Assembly: GCA_014650015.1 (NCBI GenBank)
Contig: BMUD01000011.1
Location: forward strand, 62,001 to 126,000
Source: Streptomyces griseoloalbus
Lineage (GTDB): Bacteria > Actinomycetota > Actinomycetes > Streptomycetales > Streptomycetaceae
Length of the DNA stretch: 64,000 bases
Reading direction: 5' to 3'
Shown here: positions 45,432 to 55,144 of the stretch, one piece after another
Numbering within the stretch: the first letter of the stretch is position 1
How the letters are laid out: the number at the start of each line of letters is the position of its first letter
The notes under the pieces: generated by a model
Seen by the model: the letters and a program-made list of their open reading frames with translations, nothing else
Told to the model about the DNA's origin: nothing
Database searches by the model: none
Program-made: the position numbers and the translations under genes

Positions 45432-45538
45432 CTGTTTCCTGGCCCACCCACAGCCGGGAACGGGGCGCGAGGGAACATGGGGGGACGGTGGAGCCGGTCA
45501 TTCCGGTAGACCGAGATCAACTCAGGAGCCTTCACACC

Positions 45539-47143
45539 ATGACCGCAACCAGCGAGCCCGACGACTCGTTCCACGTCTTCGACACCACCCTGCGCGACGG
45601 CGCCCAGCGCGAGGGCATCAACCTCACGGTCGCCGACAAGCTCGCCATCGCACGGCACCTGGACGAGTTCGGCGTGGGCTTCATCGAGGGCGGCTGGCCC
45701 GGCGCGAACCCCCGGGACACCGAGTTCTTCGCCCGCGCCCGGCAGGAGATCGAGTTCCGGCACGCCCAGCTGGTCGCGTTCGGCGCCACCCGCCGCGCCG
45801 GCACCACCGCCGAGAAGGACCCCCAGGTCAGGGCGCTCCTCGACTCCGGCGCCCAGGTGATCACGCTGGTCGCGAAGTCCCACGACCGCCATGTCGAGCT
45901 GGCCCTGCGCACCACCCTCGACGAGAACCTGGAGATGGTCCGCGACACCGTCTCCTTCCTCAAGGGCCAGGGCCGCCGGGTCTTCGTCGACTGCGAGCAC
46001 TTCTTCGACGGCTACCGCGCCAACGCCGAGTACGCCAAGACGGTCGTCCGCGCCGCCGCCGAGGCCGGCGCCGACGTCGTCGTCCTCTGCGACACCAACG
46101 GCGGCATGCTCCCGGCGCAGATCCAGGCCGTGGTCGCCACCGTGCTCGCCGACACCGGCGCCCGGCTCGGCATCCACGCCCAGGACGACACCGGCTGCGC
46201 GGTCGCCAACACCCTCGCCGCCGTGGACGCGGGCGCCACCCACGTGCAGTGCACGGCCAACGGCTACGGCGAGCGGGTCGGCAACGCCAACCTGTTCCCG
46301 GTGGTCGCCGCCCTGGAGCTGAAGTACGGCAAGCGGGTGCTGCCCGAGGGGCACCTGCGCGAGATGACCCGTATCTCGCACGCCATCGCCGAGGTCGTCA
46401 ACCTCACCCCCTCCACCCACCAGCCCTACGTCGGTGTCTCCGCCTTCGCGCACAAGGCCGGCCTGCACGCCTCCGCGATCAAGGTCGACCCGGACCTGTA
46501 CCAGCACATCGACCCCGAGCAGGTCGGCAACACCATGCGGATGCTGGTCTCCGACATGGCCGGCCGCGCCTCCATCGAGCTCAAGGGCAAGGAGCTCGGC
46601 ATCGATCTCGGCGGCGACCGGGAACTGGTCGGCCGGGTCGTGGAGCGGGTCAAGGAGCGCGAGCTCAAGGGCTACACCTACGAGGCCGCCGACGCCTCCT
46701 TCGAACTGCTGCTGCGCGCGGAGGCCGAGGGCAGGCCGCTGAAGTACTTCGACGTGGAGTCCTGGCGCGCGATCGTCGAGGACCGCCCCGACGGCACCCA
46801 CGCCAACGAGGCCACGGTCAAGCTGTGGGCCAAGAGCGAGCGCATCGTCGCCACCGCGGAGGGCAACGGCCCGGTCAACGCCCTGGACCGCGCCCTGCGC
46901 GTCGCCCTGGAGAAGATCTACCCCCAGCTCGCCCAGCTGGAGCTGGTCGACTACAAGGTCCGCATCCTGGAGGGCAAGCACGGCACCCAGTCCACGACCA
47001 GGGTCCTGATCTCCACGTCCGACGGGGCGGGGGAGTGGTCCACGGTGGGCGTCGCGGAGAACGTCATCGCCGCGTCCTGGCAGGCCCTGGAGGACGCGTA
47101 CGCCTACGGGCTGCTGCGGGCCGGCGTGGAGCCGGCGGCGTAG
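45539..47143 (+). CDS. cimA: (R)-citramalate synthase / 2-isopropylmalate synthase family
   Basis: A 534-aa enzyme condensing acetyl-CoA with pyruvate to citramalate, an alternative route to 2-oxobutyrate and isoleucine. The HMGL-type barrel shows FDTTLRDGAQREGINLT and GGWPGANPRDTEFF, metal ligands in GIHAQDDTGCAVAN, and QCTANGYGERVGNANL. The C-terminal alpha-isopropylmalate allosteric domain occupies about residues 400-530. The GGWPGANP segment and length place it in the CimA group rather than LeuA. ATG 45539 has CAGGAG 10 nt ahead. Expression should depend on the upstream Ile-codon attenuator. Confidence 0.92.
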   Translation: MTATSEPDDSFHVFDTTLRDGAQREGINLTVADKLAIARHLDEFGVGFIEGGWPGANPRDTEFFARARQEIEFRHAQLVAFGATRRAGTTAEKDPQVRALLDSGAQVITLVAKSHDRHVELALRTTLDENLEMVRDTVSFLKGQGRRVFVDCEHFFDGYRANAEYAKTVVRAAAEAGADVVVLCDTNGGMLPAQIQAVVATVLADTGARLGIHAQDDTGCAVANTLAAVDAGATHVQCTANGYGERVGNANLFPVVAALELKYGKRVLPEGHLREMTRISHAIAEVVNLTPSTHQPYVGVSAFAHKAGLHASAIKVDPDLYQHIDPEQVGNTMRMLVSDMAGRASIELKGKELGIDLGGDRELVGRVVERVKERELKGYTYEAADASFELLLRAEAEGRPLKYFDVESWRAIVEDRPDGTHANEATVKLWAKSERIVATAEGNGPVNALDRALRVALEKIYPQLAQLELVDYKVRILEGKHGTQSTTRVLISTSDGAGEWSTVGVAENVIAASWQALEDAYAYGLLRAGVEPAA

Positions 47144-47153
47144 GAACCCGGCC

Positions 47154-47182
47154 CGGCAGGGGTGTCACCGGAACCCCTGCCG
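47154..47182 (+). terminator. Terminator after cimA
   Basis: Perfect 10-bp stem CGGCAGGGGT/ACCCCTGCCG (47154-47163 with 47173-47182), 11 nt after the stop. Confidence 0.8.
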
Positions 47183-47226
47183 ACCCCGATGTCCGTTTCC
47201 AGCGGAATTCGGGTAGCTTCGAACGT

Positions 47227-48588
47227 ATGAAGGACGCGCTGACGCGTACCCTCGTACGCCTGCTGATCGTGCCGGTGGCCTCCGTACTGGCGGTCCTGAT
47301 GGCCGGTGCGCCCGGGGCGCAGGCGGCCACGGATCTGTCGGTCGTCGCCCGGGAACTGCGCGAGAGCCCCGTCTACGTCGACCCCGGGGCCAGGGACATC
47401 CTGGCCCCCTCCGACGCCCAGGCCCTCGCCGACAAGATCGAGGACGCGGACAAACCCGTCTTCGTCGCGGTCCTCCCGGCGGGCTATCCGACCCAGGACC
47501 TCTTCAGGAACCTGCGCACCGAGACCGGTGTCACCGGTCTGTACGGCATCCGGCTCGGCGACGCGTTCGACGCGCGCGCCGACAGCAGTGTGCTGAGCCG
47601 CGACGGGGTGCGCAACCTCGTCACGGCCGTGCAGGGCGCCGGCGACGCGAAGGCCCAGCTGAACGACTTCGTCGACGACGCGCTGCGCAACACCGGCGGC
47701 TCGGCTCCGAGTTCCTGGAGCGAGGGGTCCGGCGGCAACGCCCCCGTCGGCGGGCTGATCACCGTCGGAGCGGTGCTGGCGGCCGGCGGCGTGGGCGCGT
47801 ACACCCTGGTCCGCCGCAACCGGCGGCGCCACGAGGAGGAGCAGCGGGCCGCGCTGGAGAAGCTGCGGGTGGTGGTCGACGAGGACATCACCGCGTTCGG
47901 CGAGGAACTCGACCGCCTCGACTTCCACCCCTCCGAATCCGGCGCGGACGACGCGATGCGCGCGGACTACGAGCACGCGCTGGACGCCTACGAGCAGTCC
48001 AAGTCGTACATGGCCCAGGCGCGCAAACCGGAGGACGTCCGTGCCGTCACCCAGGCCGTGGAGGACGGCCGCTTCTCCCTCGCCCGGCTCGCCGCCCGCC
48101 GCGAGGGGCGCCCGCTGCCGGAGCGCCGGCCGCCCTGCTTCTTCGACCCCCGCCACGGGCCCTCGGTGACCGACGCCACCTGGACGCCGCCGGGCGGCGC
48201 CACACGCGAGGTCCCGGTGTGCGCGGCCGACCGGACCCGTCTCGCCGACGGTCTCGACCCCGCCGTCCGCGAGGTCGACACCGACTACGGCCGCCGCCCC
48301 TACTGGGACGCGGGTCCCGCCTACGGCCCCTGGGCGGGCGGTTACTTCGGCGGCGGCCTGCTGCCCGGCCTGCTCGTCGGCACCATGCTCGGCGGCATGA
48401 TGGCCGGCCCCGGCTACGCGACCGACTACGGCGCGGGCTACGGCGACTTCGGCGGCTACGCGGGCGGCGACGTCTCCGGCGCGGACTTCGACGGCGGCGA
48501 CTTCGGCGGCGGCGACTTCGGTGGCGGGGGCGGCTTCGGCGGCGGCGACTTCGGTGGCGGCGGGGGAGACTTCGGCGGCGGCTTCTGA
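47227..48588 (+). CDS. Exported membrane protein with glycine-rich tail
   Basis: A 453-aa protein. A signal peptide (LLIVPVASVLAVLMAGAPGA, cleavage after AQA) is followed by an extracytoplasmic domain of about 140 residues resembling TPM-type folds. A single transmembrane helix lies at about 178-197 (GLITVGAVLAAGGVGAYTLV) and a cytoplasmic helical region holds a Cys-containing CFFDPRHGPS segment. The last 60 residues are tandem Gly/Asp/Phe repeats (GGDFGGG). Such tails are often disordered. A TAGCTT 8 nt before the ATG could be a -10, making a leaderless message. No function is assigned. Confidence 0.75.
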   Translation: MKDALTRTLVRLLIVPVASVLAVLMAGAPGAQAATDLSVVARELRESPVYVDPGARDILAPSDAQALADKIEDADKPVFVAVLPAGYPTQDLFRNLRTETGVTGLYGIRLGDAFDARADSSVLSRDGVRNLVTAVQGAGDAKAQLNDFVDDALRNTGGSAPSSWSEGSGGNAPVGGLITVGAVLAAGGVGAYTLVRRNRRRHEEEQRAALEKLRVVVDEDITAFGEELDRLDFHPSESGADDAMRADYEHALDAYEQSKSYMAQARKPEDVRAVTQAVEDGRFSLARLAARREGRPLPERRPPCFFDPRHGPSVTDATWTPPGGATREVPVCAADRTRLADGLDPAVREVDTDYGRRPYWDAGPAYGPWAGGYFGGGLLPGLLVGTMLGGMMAGPGYATDYGAGYGDFGGYAGGDVSGADFDGGDFGGGDFGGGGGFGGGDFGGGGGDFGGGF

Positions 48589-48716
48589 ACGGGCACGGCC
48601 CGGTTCCGCCCGGCCGCCGGCGTTCCCGGGTACGCCGAGCGCCCGCCCTCCCGTACGGGGGAGTTGGGGGGCGGGCGCGCTCAGGGGGGCGCCGGTCGGG
48701 GGCGCCGGGGGCGGTG

Positions 48717-49328
48717 TCAGGCGGTCTTGCGGATCGCCGAGATGTCGAAGTTCAGCTTGATCTTGTCGGAGACCAGGACGCCACCCGTCTCCAGCGCCGC
48801 GTTCCAGGTCAGGCCCCACTCGGAGCGCAGGATCTCCGCCTTGCCCTCGAAGCCGACGCGCTCGTTGCCGAAGGGGTCGGTCGCGGCACCGTTGAACTCG
48901 AGGTCGATGGTGAGCGGCTTGGTGGTGCCCAGGATGGTCAGGTCACCGGTGACGCGGTAGTCGTCGCCGCCGAGGGCCTCCGCCTTGGTCGAGCGGAACG
49001 TCATCGCCGGGAACTCGTCCGTCTTGAAGAAGTCCGCCGTCTTCAGGTGACCGTCACGGTCGGCGTTGCCCGTGTCGATGCTGTCCATCACCACGTCGAG
49101 GGTGGCCGTGGAGCTGGACGGGTCGGAGCCGTCGAGCCGCAGCGTCCCGGTGAAGTCCTTGAAGCCGCCCTTGACGTTGGTGATCATGGCGTGCCGGGCG
49201 ACGAAACCGATCGTGCTGTGCGCGGGGTCGATCGTGTACTCGCCGGTCAGCGCGGCGAGGTCCGGGTTCACGGCGGAAGCGGTGGTCGCGGTGGCGGTTC
49301 CGTCGTTCTTGCGGCCGAAGATGCTCAT
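48717..49328 (-). CDS. YceI family protein
   Basis: A 203-aa lipocalin-like protein. TGEYTIDPAHSTIGFVARHA and KGGFKDFTGTLRLD are the family signature, and DIDTGNADRDGHLKTADFFKT-type sequence follows (here SIDTGNADRDGHLK). YceI proteins bind polyisoprenoids or amphiphiles. No signal peptide is present, so this copy should be cytoplasmic, as in most Streptomyces members. ATG 49328 has GGAGG-type AGGAGGAAC ahead. MarR-like palindromes flank its promoter. Confidence 0.9.
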   Translation of the reverse strand: MSIFGRKNDGTATATTASAVNPDLAALTGEYTIDPAHSTIGFVARHAMITNVKGGFKDFTGTLRLDGSDPSSSTATLDVVMDSIDTGNADRDGHLKTADFFKTDEFPAMTFRSTKAEALGGDDYRVTGDLTILGTTKPLTIDLEFNGAATDPFGNERVGFEGKAEILRSEWGLTWNAALETGGVLVSDKIKLNFDISAIRKTA

Positions 49329-49350
49329 GGTGTTCCTCCTGGGAGATCAG

Positions 49351-49410
49351 GTTGAATGTTCAACTAACTGAACGGAACCCACCGTAGACCTATTCCCTTC
49401 AACATTCAAC
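49351..49410. promoter_or_regulatory. Paired MarR-like operators upstream of yceI
   Basis: GTTGAA-TG-TTCAAC (49351-49364) is a near-perfect palindrome. Its left part recurs inverted as TTCAACATTCAAC at 49398-49410. The spacing brackets the expected yceI promoter. No MarR gene is adjacent; the divergent gene here is a glycosyltransferase. Confidence 0.6.
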
Positions 49411-49465
49411 ATCTTTGCCGTGGGTGGCGCGATTCAGTCGCCAAAACGCGTGGTACCCGCAGGTC

Positions 49466-50797
49466 GTGCTCTCGGTAGCGGTGCTGGTGGAGCTGCTGCG
49501 GCGCGACACGTCGGGCGGCCATGTGAAGTGCTGGGAACACTTCGCGCGCAGCGCCGCCCGCCTTCCGGAGCGCCTGTCCCCCGACCGCGGCGGCACACCA
49601 CCCGACCTGGACCTGACCGTCTACTTCCTCGGCGAACGGGAGCGCGTGGAGCCCCTGAGCCCGCACGTCCGGATCGTCGCGCTCCGGCCGGTGCTCAGCA
49701 CGGCGGCGATACGGTCGGCCGACAGCGCGGAGGACGTCTGCGACCTCGCGCCCTGGCATCCGAGGCTCGCGGCCCTGCTGCCCCGGCACGACGTCTGGCA
49801 CCTCACCCACAGCTTCGCCTTCGCCGCCACCGCCGTACGGCTCGACCACCACGCGGCCCGGCGATCCGCCCCCCGGCCCCGGCTCATCGGCTCCGTGCAC
49901 ACCGACGTACCGCTGCTCGCCTCCGTCTACGCCCGCTATCTCACCGACCGCTGGCTGCCCGGCACCCATCCGACGGTGGACGACCTTCTCGCCGACCGGG
50001 CCGAGACCCGGCTGCGCCGGCGCCGGGACCGGCTGCTGAGCCGCTGCGAACGCGTCCTGGTCCCGACCCCGGAAGGGCGCGCGGAGCTCGCCCGCACGCT
50101 CGGCCCGCACCGCGTGGCCCTGCTGCGCCGCGGCATCGACCACGACCTCTTCCGGCCCGACCCCACCGCACGCGCCCGGCTCGTGCGCGAGTACGGCGTA
50201 CCGGCCGACCGCCCGCTGGTGCTGTTCGCCGGCCGGCTGGACGCCACCAAGGGCGTGCCCCTGCTGACCGAGAGCGTCCGGCTGCTGCGCGCCCGCGGCG
50301 GTGCCGCGCACCTGGTCATGGCGGGTTCGGGCGCGGAGGAGGCCGCCGTACGCCGCGCGCTCGGGCCGGACGTCACCCTGCTCGGGCCGCTCCCGCAGGA
50401 CCGGCTGGCACGGGTGTACGCGGGCTGCGACGTCTTCGCCTTCCCGTCCCGCACGGAGACCAGCGGCAACGTCGTCGCGGAGGCGATGGCGTGCGGCCTG
50501 GCGGTCGTCCTGCCCGAGGGCGCGCACACCACCCGCTGGCTGAGCGCACCCGGCCGGGACGGCATCGTCGTCCCCCGGGACGACCCACGGGCCTGGGCGG
50601 ACACCCTGCGCCCGCTGCTCGACCGACCCGCCGCACGCGAGGCGGTACGGCAGCGGGCGGCGGTGACGTCCAGGACCAGCCACCCCACCTGGGACCGGGT
50701 GCTCGGGGAGGACCTCCTGCCGGTCTGGTCCCGCCCCGCCCGGACACTCCGGCACACCCCGAGAGCCGGCCGCGCGTCCGGCACCCACACCTCTTGA
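49466..50797 (+). CDS. Group 1 (GT4-type) glycosyltransferase
   Basis: A retaining glycosyltransferase of about 443 aa with a GT-B fold. The C-terminal donor domain shows VLFAGRLDATKGVPLLTES, LVMAGSGAEE, LLGPLPQDRLARVYAGCDVF and the E-x7-E motif in SRTETSGNVVAEAMACGLAV. The N-terminal acceptor domain includes SVHTDVPLLASVYARY. The donor and acceptor are unknown. The frame is open to TTG 49415, but the first 17 residues look non-homologous; GTG 49466 (MLSVAVLVELL) is my choice, without a strong ribosome site. The 5' end abuts the MarR-like operator, so promoter elements are shared or displaced. Confidence 0.82.
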   Translation: MLSVAVLVELLRRDTSGGHVKCWEHFARSAARLPERLSPDRGGTPPDLDLTVYFLGERERVEPLSPHVRIVALRPVLSTAAIRSADSAEDVCDLAPWHPRLAALLPRHDVWHLTHSFAFAATAVRLDHHAARRSAPRPRLIGSVHTDVPLLASVYARYLTDRWLPGTHPTVDDLLADRAETRLRRRRDRLLSRCERVLVPTPEGRAELARTLGPHRVALLRRGIDHDLFRPDPTARARLVREYGVPADRPLVLFAGRLDATKGVPLLTESVRLLRARGGAAHLVMAGSGAEEAAVRRALGPDVTLLGPLPQDRLARVYAGCDVFAFPSRTETSGNVVAEAMACGLAVVLPEGAHTTRWLSAPGRDGIVVPRDDPRAWADTLRPLLDRPAAREAVRQRAAVTSRTSHPTWDRVLGEDLLPVWSRPARTLRHTPRAGRASGTHTS

Positions 50798-50812
50798 GCG
50801 GCCGGGACCCGC

Positions 50813-51691
50813 TCACCCCCCGCCGTCCCGGTGCCGACCGTGCGACGCCGCGATGACCGGTGACGTGTCCAGGCTCGCGATCCCCGCCGCCACCAGGGCC
50901 AGCCCCGCCACCGTCACCGCCGAGACCGGCCAGCCCGTGCGGATCGTCTCGTCGAAGAGGAGCATGCCCACGGTCACCGCGACCACCGGTTCCGTCGCGT
51001 CCAGGACGGTCATGCTCGCGGCCAGCGGACCCTGCTGGAACGCGCTCTGGATGAGCAGCAGGCCGCCCACGCTGGCCGCGACGAGCGCGTAGGTCTGCCA
51101 GGCGGCCAGGGCCGCGAACAGCCCGTGCCGGAGCCGGTCCACCGTCGCGGCCAGCAGGACGGACTGGGTGCCCATGACCGCCCCCGCGGCGAGCGCCGTC
51201 GCCGAGGCCCGCCACGGGCCGGCCAGCACCCGCGCGGTCGCGAGGGCACCGCAGACCACGACGGCGATCACGCCGACGGCCAGCAGCCAGGGCAGCGGGC
51301 CGGCCGCCCGCGGGTCGCCGCCGTGCGGGCGGGCGGAGACCAGGGCCAGCGCCAGACCCACCGCCACCGCGAGCGTGCCGGACCACTCGCGCCGGCCCAG
51401 CCGCAGCCGGTGCAGCCGAGCCGACAGCGGGACGGCGAAGACCAGTTCGGCGACGATCAGCGGCTGCACCAGGCTCAGCGGCCCGAACGCCAGCGCCAGC
51501 GACTGGAATCCGTACGCCACCACGGCCAGAGCGATCCCGCAGAGCCACAACCGGTCGCGCGCCAGATGCCCCAGCAGCCGGGCCGTGAGCGCCTCCGCGT
51601 CCGGCCGCGCCGCCGCCGCCCACTGCTGCATGACCCCCGCGACGGCGAAACAGACACCCGCGGCGAGCGAGGCGAGGACGGCGATCCCCAT
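50813..51691 (-). CDS. DMT/EamA-type transporter (10 TM)
   Basis: A 292-aa membrane protein of ten closely spaced helices in two EamA-like halves. It begins MGIAVLASLAAGVCFAVAGV and has GPLSLVQPLIVAELVFAVPL in the first half and VLDATEPVVAVTVGMLLFDE in the second, both family-typical. It is probably a metabolite exporter. It is convergent with the glycosyltransferase, 15 nt apart. Between it and the upstream HpnR-like gene is a large nested palindrome. Confidence 0.85.
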   Translation of the reverse strand: MGIAVLASLAAGVCFAVAGVMQQWAAAARPDAEALTARLLGHLARDRLWLCGIALAVVAYGFQSLALAFGPLSLVQPLIVAELVFAVPLSARLHRLRLGRREWSGTLAVAVGLALALVSARPHGGDPRAAGPLPWLLAVGVIAVVVCGALATARVLAGPWRASATALAAGAVMGTQSVLLAATVDRLRHGLFAALAAWQTYALVAASVGGLLLIQSAFQQGPLAASMTVLDATEPVVAVTVGMLLFDETIRTGWPVSAVTVAGLALVAAGIASLDTSPVIAASHGRHRDGGG

Positions 51692-51717
51692 GTCGGAAGA
51701 ACCCCCGGTCCAAGTCA

Positions 51718-51903
51718 GGCGGTGTCGTTCGGAGCGTGCTGAGCCGAGCGGGGCCCGGCAGGCGTGTCCACCGCGTTGTCGTCGGCCGCCGGGGCTCCGC
51801 CCCGGCGCCCTCCTGCGCCTTGCGGCGGCACGGACCGGACCCCGCTCGGCTCGGCCGCGAGGCGCCGCTTCCCGGAAGTCGGCCTGATCCCGACGACACC
51901 GTC
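51718..51903. repeat. Nested long inverted repeat (about 186 bp)
   Basis: Outer stem GGTGTCGT/ACGACACC (51721-51728 with 51893-51900, extendable with one mismatch). Middle stem is 13 bp, GAGCCGAGCGGGG/CCCCGCTCGGCTC (51741-51753 with 51840-51852). The innermost stem is GCCGGGG/CCCCGGC (51788-51794 with 51800-51806). The right side ends at the stop codon of the HpnR-like gene. There is no coding sense. It may be a degenerate MITE, a terminator or a structured leader of the DMT gene. Confidence 0.65.
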
Positions 51904-53396
51904 TAGTCCGGCGTCCGGCGCGTGTCCTGCGTCGCGTCCCGGGTGTGGACGTACAGCCTGCGCCGGTCACCGACGTCGAGGTGCCGGGGGAGCGGCAGCT
52001 CGTGACGTACCGGCCGCGCATGGTCGGCGAGTTGCCGGCGCGGGTCGTAGACCTGGTTGAACTTCCACAGCATGCGGGCGAAGTTCGTCTGCCCGTGCAG
52101 CAGATGGGTGGCGAGCACGCGCGCCGCGCCGAACGCCGTGCGCACCCCCAGATGCTTGCGGTTGATGACCGCCTGGGTGCGCACCAGCTCCTCGTAGAAG
52201 CGCTCCAGCGGCAGCGTGGTGGGCACCACCGCGTGCTGGATGTCGAAGAGCCGGTAGTCGCGGGTGGTGAGCCGGCGCGACTCGGTGTGCCAGATCTCCG
52301 TACCCGGATACGGCGTCATCACGGTGAAGTGCACGATCTCCGGCACGGCCAGCGCGAACTCCCGCACCACCCGGAAGCGTTCCTCGTCCCAGGCCGGGTC
52401 CACGATCAGGTTGACGGCGACCTTGATGCCGAGCCGACGGGCCGTCTCCAGCGCCCTGAGGTTCTCGTCGGGACTGACCCGCTTGCGGTACAGGTCGAGT
52501 CCTTCGGCGTCGATCGCCTCCATGCCGAGGAACATGTAGCGCAACCCCAGCCGCGCCCATCGCTCGAACACCTCGGGGTGGCGCAGCAGGACGTCGGAAC
52601 GCGTCTCCAGGTAGTACCGCTTGCGGATGCCGCGCCGCTCGACCTCGGCGGCGATGGCGTTCCCGTGCTCGGGACGGATGAAGGCCACGTCGTCCACGAT
52701 GAACACGTTCGGCTCGCGGACGCTCGCCAGCTCCTCCGCCGCCGCCTCCGGCGAGGCCTTGCGGTAGCTGCGGCCGTAGAACGTCCACGCCGAGCAGAAC
52801 GAGCAGTCCCAGGGGCAGCCCCGGGTGAACTCGACGGAGGCACACGGATCGAGCTCGCCGATGAAGTAGCGGCGCCGGCTGCGCATCAGGTCACGCGCCG
52901 GCAGCGGCGCGTCGATACCGTGCAGCATCAGCGGCGCGGGGCCGCGACCGGACGCCGTGACGATGCCCGGCACACCCTCCACCCCGCCGTCGCGCACCGC
53001 CTCCAGCAGCGGCGCGACCGCCGGCTCCCCCTCCCCGCGGACCACCGCGTCGACCGCGCCCGCCGCCTGTTCGAGGACCTCCTCGGCGACGAAGGAGACA
53101 CTGTGCCCGCCTAAGAACACGAAGCAGTCCGGCACCTCCCGCTTCACCCGCTCCGCGAGCCCGATCGCCTCCGGGATGTTCGCCAGGTAGTTCAGCGAGA
53201 TGCCAAGGGCCTGTGGACGGAAGGACCGCACCTCGTCGCGCAGCCGGTTGTGACCGAGCACCTGGAGGTCGACGACCCGGACCTCGTGACCGGCCGCACG
53301 GGCGGCGCCCGCCACCCGCTCCAGGCCCAGCGGTTCGAGCCGAAGGAAGATCTCGGAGTACATCAGGGCACTGGGGTGGACGAGCAGCAGACGCAT
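51903..53396 (-). CDS. B12-binding radical SAM protein, HpnR (hopanoid C-3 methylase) type
   Basis: A 497-aa enzyme. The N-terminal cobalamin-binding domain (about 1-140) begins MRLLLVHPSALMYSEIFLRL and has ISLNYLANIPEAIGLAERV. The radical SAM domain has the 4Fe-4S motif CxxxCxxC in FTRGCPWDCSFCSAWTFYGR, then FIVDDVAFIRPEHG, KRYYLETRSDVLLRH and FLGMEAID. The C-terminus TRDYRLFDIQHAVVPTTLPL completes the pattern. This segment order is that of HpnR, which methylates hopanoids at C-3. The frame opens at 53753 but ATG 53396 gives the family start. No hopanoid gene is nearby, so the substrate is inferred. Confidence 0.8.
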   Translation of the reverse strand: MRLLLVHPSALMYSEIFLRLEPLGLERVAGAARAAGHEVRVVDLQVLGHNRLRDEVRSFRPQALGISLNYLANIPEAIGLAERVKREVPDCFVFLGGHSVSFVAEEVLEQAAGAVDAVVRGEGEPAVAPLLEAVRDGGVEGVPGIVTASGRGPAPLMLHGIDAPLPARDLMRSRRRYFIGELDPCASVEFTRGCPWDCSFCSAWTFYGRSYRKASPEAAAEELASVREPNVFIVDDVAFIRPEHGNAIAAEVERRGIRKRYYLETRSDVLLRHPEVFERWARLGLRYMFLGMEAIDAEGLDLYRKRVSPDENLRALETARRLGIKVAVNLIVDPAWDEERFRVVREFALAVPEIVHFTVMTPYPGTEIWHTESRRLTTRDYRLFDIQHAVVPTTLPLERFYEELVRTQAVINRKHLGVRTAFGAARVLATHLLHGQTNFARMLWKFNQVYDPRRQLADHARPVRHELPLPRHLDVGDRRRLYVHTRDATQDTRRTPD

Positions 53397-53727
53397 GGTG
53401 ACCTCGCCACGGGGGCCGGACGGACCGGACAGGAAAGGGTGCCCCCTTCGTATACCGGGACATCGGGCCGCGTATCCCTCATACGCCCGCCTGGCCCCAT
53501 CGTGCGGCACGCAGGAGTGGTCCTGCGGCGCGGCCCACGGCCCCCCGGCGCGCCGGGCCGCCCTGCCCGCCGACGGGGAGAACGGCGCGTCCGGACCGGG
53601 CGGCACCGGGGCCGGGCGGACGGGCTCCAGCACTGGCGCGGTGCACCGGAGTGGGGGTGTCCTGGAGGGCGAGGACCCGCAGCGACCACGAGACCTAAGC
53701 GGACCGACAGCGCAGGGAGACCGACTC
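53397..53727. other. 331-bp divergent control region
   Basis: Between the HpnR-like gene and the SDR. TATACG (reverse of 53449-53454) is a good -10 for the HpnR-like gene. A second AT-rich patch, CGTATCCCTCATACG, lies at about 53478-53492. No coding frame is convincing. Confidence 0.45.
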
Positions 53728-54582
<855 letters not shown>

Positions 54583-54588
54583 GGACCC

Positions 54589-55098
54589 GTGCGGATCGGC
54601 GGCCGGCGCCTCCCCGCCGACATCATGGCCGCCCTGTACGACGAGGCCGCCCCCGGCCGGACCGGCGCGGCCGTCGACCACGTCGTGGACGGCGTCAACG
54701 GCCGCGCCCTCGGCCTGACCGCTCACCGCCGCCTTCGGGCAGCCGGGCACCGCGGGACCGCTCACCGCCGCGTCCCCCCGCTCCGCGGCCACGGCCGTAC
54801 CGCTACCCTCTGCGGCAGCGAACCGACTCGAACGGGTGAACCGGTGGAGATCGTCCGGGATCACCCGGTGCGAAGAGCACCGAGGGCCCCGGAGTCCGCT
54901 GAAATCCGGGCCACCGGCCCCCGGCCGCGGCTGCGCATCACCCTCGGGGAGGTATGCGCCACCCGTCGATGTGAGGTGGCTCTCAGCTGTCGTCTTTGTG
55001 TGACCCTTACAAGCCGGACGCCCTCTGAGCAGTTGGAACGCCTGTATGCCCCCGTGGTTCTGTTCAGTGGTACCAGGAAAACACCCCGGAGACTGTGA
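54589..55098 (+). CDS. Hypothetical ORF, possibly decayed
   Basis: GTG 54589 lies 6 nt after the SDR stop, with GAGGAC ahead. The first 45 codons (MRIGGRRLPADIMAALYDEA, then VDHVVDGVNGRALGL) have normal Streptomyces codon bias. After about 54720 the bias fades and the tail looks non-coding. Either a short gene lost its end or only the start is real. The remaining 54800-55144 is AT-richer and should contain the accB promoter. Confidence 0.3.
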   Translation: MRIGGRRLPADIMAALYDEAAPGRTGAAVDHVVDGVNGRALGLTAHRRLRAAGHRGTAHRRVPPLRGHGRTATLCGSEPTRTGEPVEIVRDHPVRRAPRAPESAEIRATGPRPRLRITLGEVCATRRCEVALSCRLCVTLTSRTPSEQLERLYAPVVLFSGTRKTPRRL

Positions 55099-55144
55099 GG
55101 AGTCGACGGCTCGCATTCCTGGGTGGTCTTCGTAAGGTCACTAC

